NCBI GenBank assembly: GCA_052168355.1 | Contig: JBQLZQ010000081.1 | Coordinates: 33,067-97,066 of the forward strand | Length of the DNA stretch: 64,000 bases | Direction of reading: 5' to 3' | Source of the DNA: JBQLZQ01 sp052168355 | GTDB lineage: Bacteria; Pseudomonadota; Alphaproteobacteria; DSM-16000; Inquilinaceae | In this document: positions 43,830 through 54,091 of the stretch, one piece after another | How positions within the stretch are numbered: the stretch's first letter is position 1 | How the letters are laid out: each line of letters starts with the position of its first letter | The notes under the pieces: model-generated | Told to the model about the DNA's origin: nothing | The model's input: the letters and a program-made list of their open reading frames with translations, nothing else | Databases searched by the model: none | Program-made: the position numbers and the translations under genes

Positions 43830-44704
43830 TCATCCTAGCCGTTTCCGGCCGATGACGCAGCGTTCGATAGTCGATAAGTCGGATCGCATGCCGATGTTTG
43901 CAAGGGCCGAATCGCCGAACAGACCGGCCACGGCCGCCGCCTGGCCGATCCCCACCTCCACCACCAACCAGCCGCCGGGCGCCAGCAAATCCGGGGTATC
44001 CGCCAGAATGGCCCGGTAGGCGCCCAGACCGTCAGGCCCGCCGTCGAGCGCCAAGGCCGGGTCGTGGCCGCCAACCTCCGGCGGCAGGGAGGCGAGGTCT
44101 GGGCGGGGCACATAGGGGGGGTTGGACACAACCAGGTCGAAGGATCCGGTGATCGCCGCCGCCCAGTCGCCGGCAACGAAGGCGGCCCGGTCGGCCAGTG
44201 CAAGGCGACCGGCGTTGTGCGCGGCCATGGAGGCGGCCAGCGGTTCCCGATCGACGCCAAGGCCCCAGGCGTTGGGAAGTTCGCTCAGAAGCGCCAGCAG
44301 AAGACATCCGGTCCCCGTTCCCAGGTCGAGCAGCCGCAGCGGTGCATCTCGCCTTTCGAGAACACTAAGCGCGCTTTCCACTATCGTTTCACTGTCCGGG
44401 CGTGGATCGAGCGTCGCCGGCGACAGGCGGAAATCGAGGCTCCAGAACTCCCGCCGTCCCAGGATGCGCGACACCGGTTCGCCCCCTGCCCGTCGGTCGA
44501 GAAGGGATCGCAGGACCGCCGCCGTGCCTGCGGCGACCGGCGCGCCACGATGGGCCAGGAGATCCGACCGGCTGAGACCCAGAGCATTCTCGACCAGCAT
44601 TCTGGCGTCCGTGCGGGGCGTCTCGACGCCCGCCTCGGTCAGCCGCGCCGTCGCGGCCGCCAAGAGGCCGTCTATGGTCAGGGCGCCGGCCTTGGCGGAT
44701 ACGG

Positions 44705-44708
<4 letters not shown>
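43830..44708 (-). CDS. prmC: Release factor glutamine methyltransferase PrmC
   Basis: PrmC methylates the glutamine of the GGQ motif of release factors RF1 and RF2. The 292-residue protein has the N-terminal helical domain with RTDARMLVENALGLSR, the SAM motif LLDLGTGTGCLLLALLSEL and the catalytic VVSNPPYVPR near residue 190. Its ATG overlaps the prfA stop (ATGA), coupling it to its substrate. The usual prfA-prmC arrangement is thus intact. Confidence 0.97.
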
Positions 44709-45778
<1,070 letters not shown>

Positions 45779-45866
45779 CGACGCTCCGTATCTTTAGGTC
45801 GACGGGTAGGTAGGCGGCCGCGATGCCCCCAGGCCTCCGCAAGGCCGCCCCTGTCGCCTTGGTAAT

Positions 45867-47006
45867 CTATTCGGCCGCGCTGCGCGGCTGCCGGTCGGCG
45901 GAGTCGTCCGAAGCGGCCGCAATCTCCGCCGCCTTGGCCTCGATCATACCGACCAGGTGACCGACGATGTCGGCGTCCTGCAGCCGGTGGTTCGGCAAGC
46001 CGTTGACGTAGACCTGATGCGTCCCCTTGCCGCCGCCGGTGAAACCGATATCGGTCATGGTGGCTTCGCCGGGGCCGTTGACGACGCAACCGATCACGGA
46101 CACCGTCATCGGCGTGGTGATGTGGGCCAGCCGTTCTTCGAGCACCCGCACCGTCTCGATCACGTCGAACTGCTGGCGGGCGCAGGACGGGCACGAAATC
46201 ACGGTCACGCCGCGCCGACGCAGGCCAAGGCTCTTCAGAAGCTCGTAGCCGACCCGGATCTCTTCCGCCGGGTCCGTCGACAGCGACACCCGAAGCGTGT
46301 CGCCGATGCCGGCCCACAGCAGCATACCCAGCCCGACCGCGCTTTTGACGGTCCCGGTGCGCAGGCCGCCGGCCTCGGTGATCCCGATGTGCAACGGGTA
46401 ATCGCAAGCCTCGGCCAACTGCTGATAGGCGGCCACCGCCAAGAACACGTCTGACGCCTTGACGCTGATCTTGAAGTCGCGAAAATCGTGGTCTTCCAAG
46501 ACCTTCGCATGATCCAGGGCGCTTTCGACCAGCGCCTCGGGACAGGGCTCGCCGTACTTTTCCAAAAGATGCCGCTCAAGGCTGCCGGCATTGACGCCGA
46601 TGCGCATCGAACACCCGTGGTCGCGGGCCGCCCGCACCACCTCCGCCACCCGCTGGGGCGACCCGATATTGCCGGGATTGATCCGCAGACACGCCGCCCC
46701 GTTCCGGGCGGCCTCGATGGCCCGCTTATAATGAAAATGGATGTCGGCGACGATCGGGACCGTCACCTCGGGAATGATGGTCCTCAGGGCCGCCGTCGAC
46801 TCCTCGTCCGGGCAGGACACCCGAACGATGTCGGCACCGGCAATCTCCAGGGCCCGGATCTGGGCAATGGTCGCGGCCGCGTCACTGGTCAGCGTGTTGG
46901 TCATCGACTGGACGGTGATCGGCGCGTCGCCGCCGACGGGAACCTTGCCGACATGGATCTGCCGGCTGCGGCGGCGATCGATCTGACGATACGGTCGAAT
47001 GGTCAT
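45867..47006 (-). CDS. ispG: 4-hydroxy-3-methylbut-2-en-1-yl diphosphate synthase (IspG/GcpE)
   Basis: IspG is a [4Fe-4S] enzyme of the non-mevalonate isoprenoid pathway. The 379-residue protein starts MTIRPYRQIDRRRSRQIHVGKV, has VGGDAPITVQSMTNTLTSDAAATIAQI, and the cluster cysteines in ISCPSCARQQFDVIE and VIGCVVNGPGEATMTDIG with the catalytic Glu nearby. ATG at 47006 is chosen over a longer frame to 47039. It is followed by prfA; the rodZ-ispG pairing is also conserved. Confidence 0.97.
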   Translation of the reverse strand: MTIRPYRQIDRRRSRQIHVGKVPVGGDAPITVQSMTNTLTSDAAATIAQIRALEIAGADIVRVSCPDEESTAALRTIIPEVTVPIVADIHFHYKRAIEAARNGAACLRINPGNIGSPQRVAEVVRAARDHGCSMRIGVNAGSLERHLLEKYGEPCPEALVESALDHAKVLEDHDFRDFKISVKASDVFLAVAAYQQLAEACDYPLHIGITEAGGLRTGTVKSAVGLGMLLWAGIGDTLRVSLSTDPAEEIRVGYELLKSLGLRRRGVTVISCPSCARQQFDVIETVRVLEERLAHITTPMTVSVIGCVVNGPGEATMTDIGFTGGGKGTHQVYVNGLPNHRLQDADIVGHLVGMIEAKAAEIAAASDDSADRQPRSAAE

Positions 47007-47159
47007 CGGAGCCGTTGCGGTTGCGCGAGAAGAGACCAAGACTGAAGGTTATACTTCAGAGCGAAGCCGCGCTAAAGGTGGTGTGTCCAAGCCCGGCTGG
47101 CAACATTTGTCGTGCCAAGGCCCCGAACGGCGATCCGGGGTCGGCACCCCGGTGGCCCG

Positions 47160-48302
47160 CTAATCGGGGGTGACGCCGGCCAGAAGATCGTCGGGATCAA
47201 GCGACACGTTGCGCACCACCTCCCCCGATTCGCCGATGGGCGCCACGGGCTGCCCGTCGACCGTGATCTCGACCCCGCCGGCGTTGCCGGATACCAGGCG
47301 CAGGCCTTCGGTGTCGGGGACCTGATAGATATCGCCCGGTTCCAGGACCCGCGTCATGACCAGGCTACCCCGGTTGTCGCGCACTTGCACCCAGCTCATG
47401 GCGGTCGCCCGCAGAACCACGCGACCGTCGACATCACCCGGTACAGCCCCGCCGGAAACGGCTTCGGGCGGCGGCGGCGGCGGCGCCGTCGAGGCGGCGG
47501 CCTGATCCGGGGTTCGGGTGGCGGCGATGGCCAGATCGCGCGGTGCCTCGGCCGGCTGCGGTGCCGGATCGGGGGTCGTGGCGGTATCTGCCGTGACGGG
47601 TTCTTCCGGTTCGACGACCGCCGGAACGTCCGCTTCGTCGGGCGCCGCTTCGGCCAAAGAGGACGGGGCCACGGGTTCGGGCGTGGCCGCCGGTATGGAC
47701 GGCGCCGGGGATGCGGCCGGTGCTTCGGCCGGAACCACCGGCTCTGCGGCGGACGGCGACGGCACCGTCGCGTCGACCAGAGGCGCCGGGTCAGACTGAA
47801 TGAGGGCGGCAAACCGCTCGGGCAGCGGCGGAACCAGGTCCGCCAACGTCCGATTGGTCGAGGACAGATAGTACCAGCCGCCGTAAATGGAAACGGTCAA
47901 GACCAGCCCCAATGCCAGGAGAGCGCCGCCCGGAATGCCCGTTTGACGCGACGGGGCCGGAAACACCAGTTCCTTGGGTCGGCTGACGCTGGTGCCGGAC
48001 ATTTCCTCGCGGAATCGCCGCACCGCTTCCTCGACATCGAGCTCAAGCATGTCGGCGTACGTCCGGATGAACCCCATGGCGTAGACCGATCCGGGCAGAT
48101 CGTCGAACCGGCTCTCTTCGATGGCCTCCAGATAGACCAGACGGATGCGCAGCAGCTTCGCGACATCCGGAAGGCTATAGCCGGCCCGCATCCGCGCCTG
48201 ACGCAGCATGTCGCTGACCGATGCCATGACGGCCCTGTCCTCCAGGCCGTGAAGGTCAGTCGAGTCGGCGACGACGCTGAACTTTCGGTTGCTGCGAGCC
48301 AT
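47160..48302 (-). CDS. rodZ: RodZ-like helix-turn-helix membrane protein (DUF4115)
   Basis: RodZ links MreB to the elongasome and cell shape. The 380-residue protein has an N-terminal helix-turn-helix (SDMLRQARMRAGYSLPDVAKLLRIR, residues about 28-55), one transmembrane helix (GGALLALGLVLTVSIYGGWYYL, about 155-176), a long Pro/Ala/Glu-rich periplasmic linker and a C-terminal DUF4115 beta domain (ATAMSWVQVRDNRGSLVMTRVLEPG). Start ATG 48302 is used; ATG 48227 (MASVSDML) with GGAGGACAGGG upstream is also plausible. It sits between ispG and ptsP, as is usual. Confidence 0.9.
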   Translation of the reverse strand: MARSNRKFSVVADSTDLHGLEDRAVMASVSDMLRQARMRAGYSLPDVAKLLRIRLVYLEAIEESRFDDLPGSVYAMGFIRTYADMLELDVEEAVRRFREEMSGTSVSRPKELVFPAPSRQTGIPGGALLALGLVLTVSIYGGWYYLSSTNRTLADLVPPLPERFAALIQSDPAPLVDATVPSPSAAEPVVPAEAPAASPAPSIPAATPEPVAPSSLAEAAPDEADVPAVVEPEEPVTADTATTPDPAPQPAEAPRDLAIAATRTPDQAAASTAPPPPPPEAVSGGAVPGDVDGRVVLRATAMSWVQVRDNRGSLVMTRVLEPGDIYQVPDTEGLRLVSGNAGGVEITVDGQPVAPIGESGEVVRNVSLDPDDLLAGVTPD

Positions 48303-48493
48303 GCGATCTAACCAGTTCTCTCACCCAAGGCAGAACAGGCGTACGGCGCGGAAGGCTTTGGCGGCCGAAACGCAATATTCCACTCAATATCCCCCGACTA
48401 TGCTGAAATATCGTATAGGACTGGTTAACGCTGAAATGTAGCCAGTTTGAGGGTATTCCGCAAAGGCCGATTGGCGGGCGGGGCCGCCGGCGC

Positions 48494-50779
48494 CTAGAGA
48501 TCGACCCCGTGATCCCGCGCATAGGCCCGCAAATCGCCCCGTACGCTGGAGGCGGCGCTGTCGCGGATCCGGTCCAGATAATGCGCGAGAGGCGGAATCT
48601 CCAGGCTGCGAATCATCGCCTTGACGGCCCCCAGGGCGACGGGCGGGACGGACAGGCTGCGGATGCCGAGGGCCACCAGGACCATCGCCTCCAGGGGTCG
48701 GGCCGCCATGTCGCCACAGACACTGAGCGGCACCGCCGCGGCGGCACAGCGTCGGGCAAGATCGGCCATCACCGCCAGGACGGGCGGCGACAAGGGATCG
48801 TAGCGGCCGGCCATTTTCGGATTGCCGCGATCGGCGGCGAAAAGATACTGCACCAGGTCGTTGGAGCCGATCGCGATGAAATCCACCTGGCGCAACAACG
48901 CGGGAAGCTGCCAGAGAAGTGACGGCACCTCCAGCATGACCCCGACCTTGAGGTCGGATGGAGGCGCCATCCCGTCGCCCTTGAGGCGATCGATCTCGAT
49001 CTTCAAATAGCCCCGCGCACGGTCGAACTCAGCGACCTCGGCGACCATCGGAAACATGATCGACAGGGGCCGCCCGGCGGACGCGCGCAACAGCGCGCGA
49101 AGCTGATTGCGCAGCATGGCCGGACGATCCAGACCGATACGGATCGCTCTCCAGCCCAGGGACGGGTTTTCCTGTTCGAGTTCCGGGAAATAGGGCAGCC
49201 GCTTGTCGCCACCGATGTCGAGGGTGCGGAACGCCACCGGCCGTCCCTCGGCCTCACGGATCACCTGCTCGTAGAGATCGATCTGGGTGGCAACGTCGGG
49301 AAAGGTCGATCCGACCATGAAGGGCAGCTCGGTTCGGAACAGCCCGATCCCTTCGGCACCGCTTTCGCGGGCATGCTTCAGGTCGAGCAGAAGACCGGCA
49401 TTGGCGTTGAGCGTGATCACCGCCCCATCGCGGGTCTGCGCCGGCAGATGCAGCAGGTCGGCATATTGACGCTGACGGCGGGCGCGCAAGGCGACATTTG
49501 CGTTGTACGCCTCGCGCATGCCGTCGGACGGGCGCACAAAGACCTGGCCCCGATCCCCTTCCACGATGACGGGATCCATGGGTTCGATCAGGGTCAGCAC
49601 ATCGGTGCAGCCGCCAACCACTGGAATGCCCAATGCCTTGGCGACGATCGCGACATGGCTGGTCGACGAGCCATCCTCCATGATCAGGGCCCGCAGCCGG
49701 CGGTGATCGTAGTCCAAAAGCTCCGCCGGACCGATCGACCGGGCGATCAGGACTACATCGTCCGGCAATGTGCCCGACGCGGCGACGGACACCTTGCCGG
49801 CCAGATGATGGAGCAGACGGTTGGCCAGGTCGTCGAAATCCATCATCCGTTCCCTAATGTAGGGATCGGTGATGTGCTCCATGCGCGCCCGGGTATCGTT
49901 TTGAACCCGCTGAACCGCGGCTTCCGCCGTCAGGCCGGTGTTGATGGCCTCCACGATCCGTCCCAGCCAGCCCCGGTCCTCGGCGAACATCCGGTAGGTT
50001 TCCAGGATGCTGCGCGGTTCGTCGATGCCCGATGCCGCCGTGTGGGCCATCAGGTCGTCGAGCGACTGGTGCATACGCGCCACGGCCGCGTGGAACCGGC
50101 GCTTTTCCTCCATGGGGTCGTCGGCGACCATCTGGCGGACGGTCAGGCGCGGCTGGTGCAGGACGGCCAGCCCCTGCCCCAGACCGGGGTTGAGAATGGT
50201 ACCGACCAACCGCACGGGCAGCAGGCCACCGCCGGTGCCGCTGGCGAAGTGCTCGCGATCCATCACCTGACCGCCTGCGACGATCTCGGCCACGACCATG
50301 GCAATGGTCTGCAGCGTCTCGACCTCCTCCTCGGAATAGTTCCGGCGGCTGCGGTTCTGGATCACCAGCACGCCGCGGACCTGGCCGCCGCGCAGGATCG
50401 GCACGCCCATGAGCGATTGATAGATTTCCTCACCCGTTTCCGGGCGGTAGACGAAGCTGGGGTGGGCCGGCGCGTTGGCGATGGCCATGGGCCGGGCGGT
50501 GGCGGCGATTTCGCCGACCAGGCCCTCCCCGACCCGAAGCCGGGTCCGATGCACGGCCGTCGGGTTCAAGCCGATGGTGGCGAACAGTTCCAGCACGTCG
50601 CCGGGTCGCACCAGGTAGGTGGAGCACACCTCGGCGACCATCTCCGCGGCGATCGTCTGGACGATCTTGTCCAACCGCGCCTGGGCCGGGCCGGACCCGG
50701 CCATGACGTCGCGCAGCCGCGACAGCAGACGTCGCGCGGGTCCAATGCCCGGGGCAGCCGCGCCCAGGGCCCGGCTCAT
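48494..50779 (-). CDS. ptsP: Phosphoenolpyruvate-protein phosphotransferase PtsP (enzyme I-Ntr)
   Basis: PtsP is the first enzyme of the nitrogen-related phosphotransferase system, passing phosphate from PEP to NPr. The 761-residue protein has an N-terminal GAF domain (about 20-165; EVCSTYLVRPGDVLELFATIGL), the EI N-terminal domain with the phospho-His in GSSTSHVAIVAKALG and the PEP-binding TIM barrel (NPSLGWRAIRIGLDRP, SNDLVQYLFAADRGN, VCGDMAARPLEA). The GAF domain distinguishes it from sugar-type enzyme I. Its ATG overlaps the lysC stop (TGATG), so it is coupled to lysC. Confidence 0.96.
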   Translation of the reverse strand: MSRALGAAAPGIGPARRLLSRLRDVMAGSGPAQARLDKIVQTIAAEMVAEVCSTYLVRPGDVLELFATIGLNPTAVHRTRLRVGEGLVGEIAATARPMAIANAPAHPSFVYRPETGEEIYQSLMGVPILRGGQVRGVLVIQNRSRRNYSEEEVETLQTIAMVVAEIVAGGQVMDREHFASGTGGGLLPVRLVGTILNPGLGQGLAVLHQPRLTVRQMVADDPMEEKRRFHAAVARMHQSLDDLMAHTAASGIDEPRSILETYRMFAEDRGWLGRIVEAINTGLTAEAAVQRVQNDTRARMEHITDPYIRERMMDFDDLANRLLHHLAGKVSVAASGTLPDDVVLIARSIGPAELLDYDHRRLRALIMEDGSSTSHVAIVAKALGIPVVGGCTDVLTLIEPMDPVIVEGDRGQVFVRPSDGMREAYNANVALRARRQRQYADLLHLPAQTRDGAVITLNANAGLLLDLKHARESGAEGIGLFRTELPFMVGSTFPDVATQIDLYEQVIREAEGRPVAFRTLDIGGDKRLPYFPELEQENPSLGWRAIRIGLDRPAMLRNQLRALLRASAGRPLSIMFPMVAEVAEFDRARGYLKIEIDRLKGDGMAPPSDLKVGVMLEVPSLLWQLPALLRQVDFIAIGSNDLVQYLFAADRGNPKMAGRYDPLSPPVLAVMADLARRCAAAAVPLSVCGDMAARPLEAMVLVALGIRSLSVPPVALGAVKAMIRSLEIPPLAHYLDRIRDSAASSVRGDLRAYARDHGVDL

Positions 50780-51999
50780 CACACGGTATCCAGGCTGTAG
50801 GCCGTGTGCAGGGCGCGGACCGCGAGCTCCAGATACTTCTCGGCAACCAGCACGCTGACCTTGATCTCGGACGTCGAGATAACCTGGATATTGATGCCGT
50901 TATCGGCCAGCGCTTTGAACATCCGTTGGGCGACACCCGCATGGCTGCGCATCCCGACGCCAATGACGGAGATCTTGACGACCTCCTCATCGGGCAGCAG
51001 GGCCCCATAGGACAGATCGGGCCTCACGGACTCGAGAATCTGGACCGCCCGACCCAGATCGCTTTTTCCGACCGTGAATGTCAGATCCGTTGATTTGCCG
51101 TCGCCCGACACGTTCTGGACGATCATATCGACATTCACGCCTTGGTCGGCCAGCGGGCCAAAGATGGCGGCGGCGATTCCCGGCCTGTCGGGCACCTTCA
51201 CCAGGGTAATCTTTGCCTCATCCCGGCTATAGGCGATGCCGCTGACAATTTCCTGTTCCACGATTTCTTCCTCGTCCACCACCAACGTGCCCGGTTCGTC
51301 ACCAAAGCTGGAGAGTACCTGCAGGCGAACCCGATGGTTCATGGCCAGCTCGACCGACCGGGTCTGCAGCACCTTGGCCCCCTGAGACGCCATCTCCAGC
51401 ATCTCCTCATAAGTGATCTTATTCAGTTTTCTGGCGTTGCGCACGATCCGCGGATCGCAGGTGTAGACGCCATCGACATCGGTGTAGATATCGCAGCGAT
51501 CGGCCTTGAGCGCCGCCGCCAGCCCGACAGCCGACGTGTCGGATCCGCCGCGACCCAGGGTTGTGATGCGGCCGTCGGGGCCTAGACCCTGGAACCCGGC
51601 CAGCACGGGCACCTCGCCGCGCGCCATGCGCCGCTCCAGCTCCGCTGTCTCGATGTCGGTGATACGGGCCTTGCCGTGCACGTCGTCGGTGCGGATCGGG
51701 ATCTGCCAGCCCAGCCATGATCGCGCCGGAACGCCGATCTCCTGGAGCGCCAAGGCCATCAAGCCGCTGGTCACCTGCTCACCGGCGGAGACCACCGTGT
51801 CATATTCCCGCGTGTCGTAGAGGCGCGCCGCATCCCCGCACAGCCCCACCAGGCGGTTGGTTTCCCCGGCCATGGCCGAGACCACGACGGCCACCTCCTC
51901 GCCCCGGTCCACCGCCGCCCTGACCCGCTGTGCCGCGGCGGCGATACGAGCGATGTCGGCCACCGAAGTGCCGCCGAATTTCTGAACGATCCGGACCAT
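50779..51999 (-). CDS. lysC: Aspartate kinase
   Basis: LysC phosphorylates aspartate, the first step to lysine, threonine and methionine. The 406-residue protein begins MVRIVQKFGGTSVADIARI (KFGGTS signature), has LGRGGSDTSAVGLAAALKADRCDIYTDVDGVYTCDPRI and two C-terminal ACT domains that bind feedback inhibitors (VPDRPGIAAAIFGPLADQGVNVDMI and VGVGMRSHAGVAQRMFKALADNGINI). ATG 51999 is used; the frame is open to 52065. It overlaps ptsP, and ubiG is divergent. Confidence 0.97.
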   Translation of the reverse strand: MVRIVQKFGGTSVADIARIAAAAQRVRAAVDRGEEVAVVVSAMAGETNRLVGLCGDAARLYDTREYDTVVSAGEQVTSGLMALALQEIGVPARSWLGWQIPIRTDDVHGKARITDIETAELERRMARGEVPVLAGFQGLGPDGRITTLGRGGSDTSAVGLAAALKADRCDIYTDVDGVYTCDPRIVRNARKLNKITYEEMLEMASQGAKVLQTRSVELAMNHRVRLQVLSSFGDEPGTLVVDEEEIVEQEIVSGIAYSRDEAKITLVKVPDRPGIAAAIFGPLADQGVNVDMIVQNVSGDGKSTDLTFTVGKSDLGRAVQILESVRPDLSYGALLPDEEVVKISVIGVGMRSHAGVAQRMFKALADNGINIQVISTSEIKVSVLVAEKYLELAVRALHTAYSLDTV

Positions 52000-52171
52000 C
52001 GGCCGTTGGACCTCCGCTGTCGCGGCTGGGATGGACAAGCCGCGGATCGGACGATCCGCAGGCATGACAATGCCCCGCGACGCCGGCTGCGACCAATCCT
52101 GCCATTGCCGGTACGGGGCGGGCTATCCATACTCGGTTGATTGGACAGAGGCAACCGGAGGGACAGGGCCG

Positions 52172-52915
52172 ATGCCCGCCAGCGCCACCATCGATGCCAC
52201 CGAAATCGACCGCTTCGACCGCATCGCCGGCGAGTGGTGGGATATGGAGGGGAAGTTTAAGCCGCTGCACCGCATGAACCCGGTCCGTATCGGTTTCATC
52301 AAGGACGGCATATGCGCCCATTTCGGCCGTCAGCCGGACAGCCCGAAAGCGCTTTCCGGCCTCCGCGTGGTGGATGTCGGCTGCGGCGGCGGTCTGCTGG
52401 CCGAACCGATGGCCCGGATGGGCGCCGTTGTTACGGGCCTGGACGCCGGGGGCGAGGCGGTCCGCGCCGCATCGGCGCACGCCCATGCCCGCGGCCTGAC
52501 CATCGATTACCGCCAGGCAGAGGCGGCGACGCTGGCCCGCGAGGGGAATCGTTTCGACGTGGTTCTGGCGTTGGAGGTGATCGAGCACGTGGCCGATCCG
52601 GATCGGTTCCTGGCCGATCTCGCCGCCCTGACACGTCCGGGCGGCCTGGTATTCCTATCGACCCTGAACCGGACGCCGCAAAGCTTCGCGCTGGCCATCC
52701 TGGGGGCGGAGTACATTCTGCGCTGGGTGCCGCGCGGCACCCACACCTGGCGACGGTTTCTGCGCCCCGGCGAGGTTGCGGCGGGGTTGCGGCGGCAGGG
52801 CCTGCTGCCGTGCCATACAAGCGGAATGGTCTACAACCCGGCCACGAAAACCTGGTCGCTCGACCGGCGGCGGCTGGCGGTCAACTACATCACCATGGCC
52901 GAAAAGCCCGCATGA
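52172..52915 (+). CDS. ubiG: Ubiquinone biosynthesis O-methyltransferase UbiG
   Basis: UbiG performs both O-methylations in ubiquinone synthesis. The 247-residue protein has ATEIDRFDRIAGEWWDMEGKFKPLHRMNPVRIGFI, the SAM motif VVDVGCGGGLLAEPMARMG near residue 68, VLALEVIEHVADPDRFL and STLNRTPQSFALAILGAEYILRWVPRGTHTWRRFL, all diagnostic. CGGAGGGAC upstream supports ATG at 52172. A weak promoter (TTGCCG, 17 bases, CATACT) ends about 40 bases before it. It is divergent from lysC, a standard alphaproteobacterial arrangement. Confidence 0.97.
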   Translation: MPASATIDATEIDRFDRIAGEWWDMEGKFKPLHRMNPVRIGFIKDGICAHFGRQPDSPKALSGLRVVDVGCGGGLLAEPMARMGAVVTGLDAGGEAVRAASAHAHARGLTIDYRQAEAATLAREGNRFDVVLALEVIEHVADPDRFLADLAALTRPGGLVFLSTLNRTPQSFALAILGAEYILRWVPRGTHTWRRFLRPGEVAAGLRRQGLLPCHTSGMVYNPATKTWSLDRRRLAVNYITMAEKPA

Positions 52916-52934
52916 ACGCCTGAAGAACCATCGG

Positions 52935-53357
52935 TCAGGCGTCTTCGCGCGGCCAGGGCAGCCGGACGAACGGCACCCCCTCCTCGATCAGGTCGGTCGT
53001 TTCCGTCGGCGTGGCTTCACCGTAAATGGAGCGGCTTTGCGCCTCGCCGTAGTGGATGCGACGCGCTTCCTCGGCGAACCGGTCGCCGACCGGTTCGCAC
53101 GTCTCCTCGACATGGCGGCGCAGCTCCGCCAGTTTCCGATGGGCATCGTCCATCAGCGTTTGCGCGGCCCGCTGGCTCTCGGTTTTTTCAAACCCCCGGC
53201 CGATGCGTGGCGCCATCGGCGCCTTGGTCACCTTGGTGGCACCGCATGACGGGCATTCGATCGCCCCGGCGGCGGCCTGCCGATCGTAGGTCCCGCTGTC
53301 CCGGAACCAGCCTTCGAACTCGTGGCCCTCGGCACATTTCACGTTGTAGAGGATCAT
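52935..53357 (-). CDS. DUF1178 family zinc-ribbon-like protein
   Basis: The 140-residue protein begins MILYNVKCAEGHEFEGWFRDSGTYDRQ, with a second CPSCGATKVTKAPMAPRI, so four cysteines could bind zinc. The C-terminal part is the conserved REETC-EPVGDRFAEEARRIHYGEAQSRSIYGEAT region of DUF1178. The function is unknown. The family is common in alphaproteobacteria near a nitrilase and grxC, as here. It converges with ubiG and diverges from a methyltransferase. Confidence 0.93.
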   Translation of the reverse strand: MILYNVKCAEGHEFEGWFRDSGTYDRQAAAGAIECPSCGATKVTKAPMAPRIGRGFEKTESQRAAQTLMDDAHRKLAELRRHVEETCEPVGDRFAEEARRIHYGEAQSRSIYGEATPTETTDLIEEGVPFVRLPWPREDA

Positions 53358-53435
53358 CTTCGGCGGTCAGTTGCTCCAGTCGCCCAAATCCATTCTTCTC
53401 TACCATGTGTTCACGAAACGGAAACGACAAGGGCC

Positions 53436-54011
53436 ATGCCCCATTTACGGTCGCCGCCATCGCCCTTCGTCGCCCGGTTCGCGCCGATCGTTCCGCGCTC
53501 GGGGCCGGTCCTGGACGTCGCCTGCGGCGGCGGGCGCCATCTGCGCCTGTTCCAGGCCATCGGCCATTCCGTGGTCGCGGTCGACCGGGACGTCTCGGGC
53601 GTCGCCGACCTGGCCGACTTGCCGGGCGTGGAGATTGTGACCGCCGACCTGGAGGGCGGACCATGGCCTTTCACGGGGCGATTATTCGCCGGGATCGTGG
53701 TTACGAATTACCTGCACCGCCCGCTGCTGCCCATCGTGATCGAGGCGTTGGCGCCGGGCGGCGTGCTGATTTACGAGACCTTCGCGCGTGCAAACGTGCG
53801 ATTCGGGCGGCCGTCCGCGCCGTCCTATCTGCTGCGGTCGGGCGAGCTTCTGGAGGCTGTCCGGGGCCGGCTCCAGGTCGTTGCCTACGAGCATGGCGAG
53901 ATTTCCTCGCCCAAGGCCGCCGCCGTACAGCGGCTGTGCGCGGTCAACGATCTGGCGCCGGGCGCCGGGCTGGACGGCGATCCCGAACCGCGCCCCCTGC
54001 CCTTGCCCTGA
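53436..54011 (+). CDS. Class I SAM-dependent methyltransferase
   Basis: The 191-residue protein has the class I Rossmann motif GPVLDVACGGGRHLRLFQAIGHSVVAVDRD near residue 25, an acidic loop TADLEGGPWPF, and the late motif LAPGGVLIYETFA. It is short and of unknown substrate; a tellurite-resistance TehB-like relation is possible. The frame is open from 53322, but ATG at 53436 gives the normal length. It is divergent from DUF1178. Confidence 0.82.
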   Translation: MPHLRSPPSPFVARFAPIVPRSGPVLDVACGGGRHLRLFQAIGHSVVAVDRDVSGVADLADLPGVEIVTADLEGGPWPFTGRLFAGIVVTNYLHRPLLPIVIEALAPGGVLIYETFARANVRFGRPSAPSYLLRSGELLEAVRGRLQVVAYEHGEISSPKAAAVQRLCAVNDLAPGAGLDGDPEPRPLPLP

Positions 54012-54024
54012 CGCCCGTGGTCTA

Positions 54025-54044
54025 ATACGGCTTGCGCACCGTAT
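54025..54044. promoter_or_regulatory. Inverted repeat between methyltransferase and dehydrogenase genes
   Basis: ATACGG at 54025-54030 and CCGTAT at 54039-54044 form a perfect inverted repeat with an 8-base spacer. It lies between the methyltransferase stop and the next start. It may be an operator or a short hairpin. Confidence 0.3.
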
Positions 54045-54091
54045 CGCTGCGTGGATGTCACTGAAGAACAACTCGAATGAGGGGAGCCAAC

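Noticed and set aside
43606..43833. 75-residue minus-strand frame after prmC
   Set aside because: Its Lys/Arg content comes from the 15-bp tandem repeat and it has no ribosome-binding site or family resemblance.
48308..48427. TAACCAGT and ACTGGTTA inverted copies between rodZ and ptsP
   Set aside because: The 8-bp arms are about 100 bases apart with no supporting structure, so chance is the simplest explanation.
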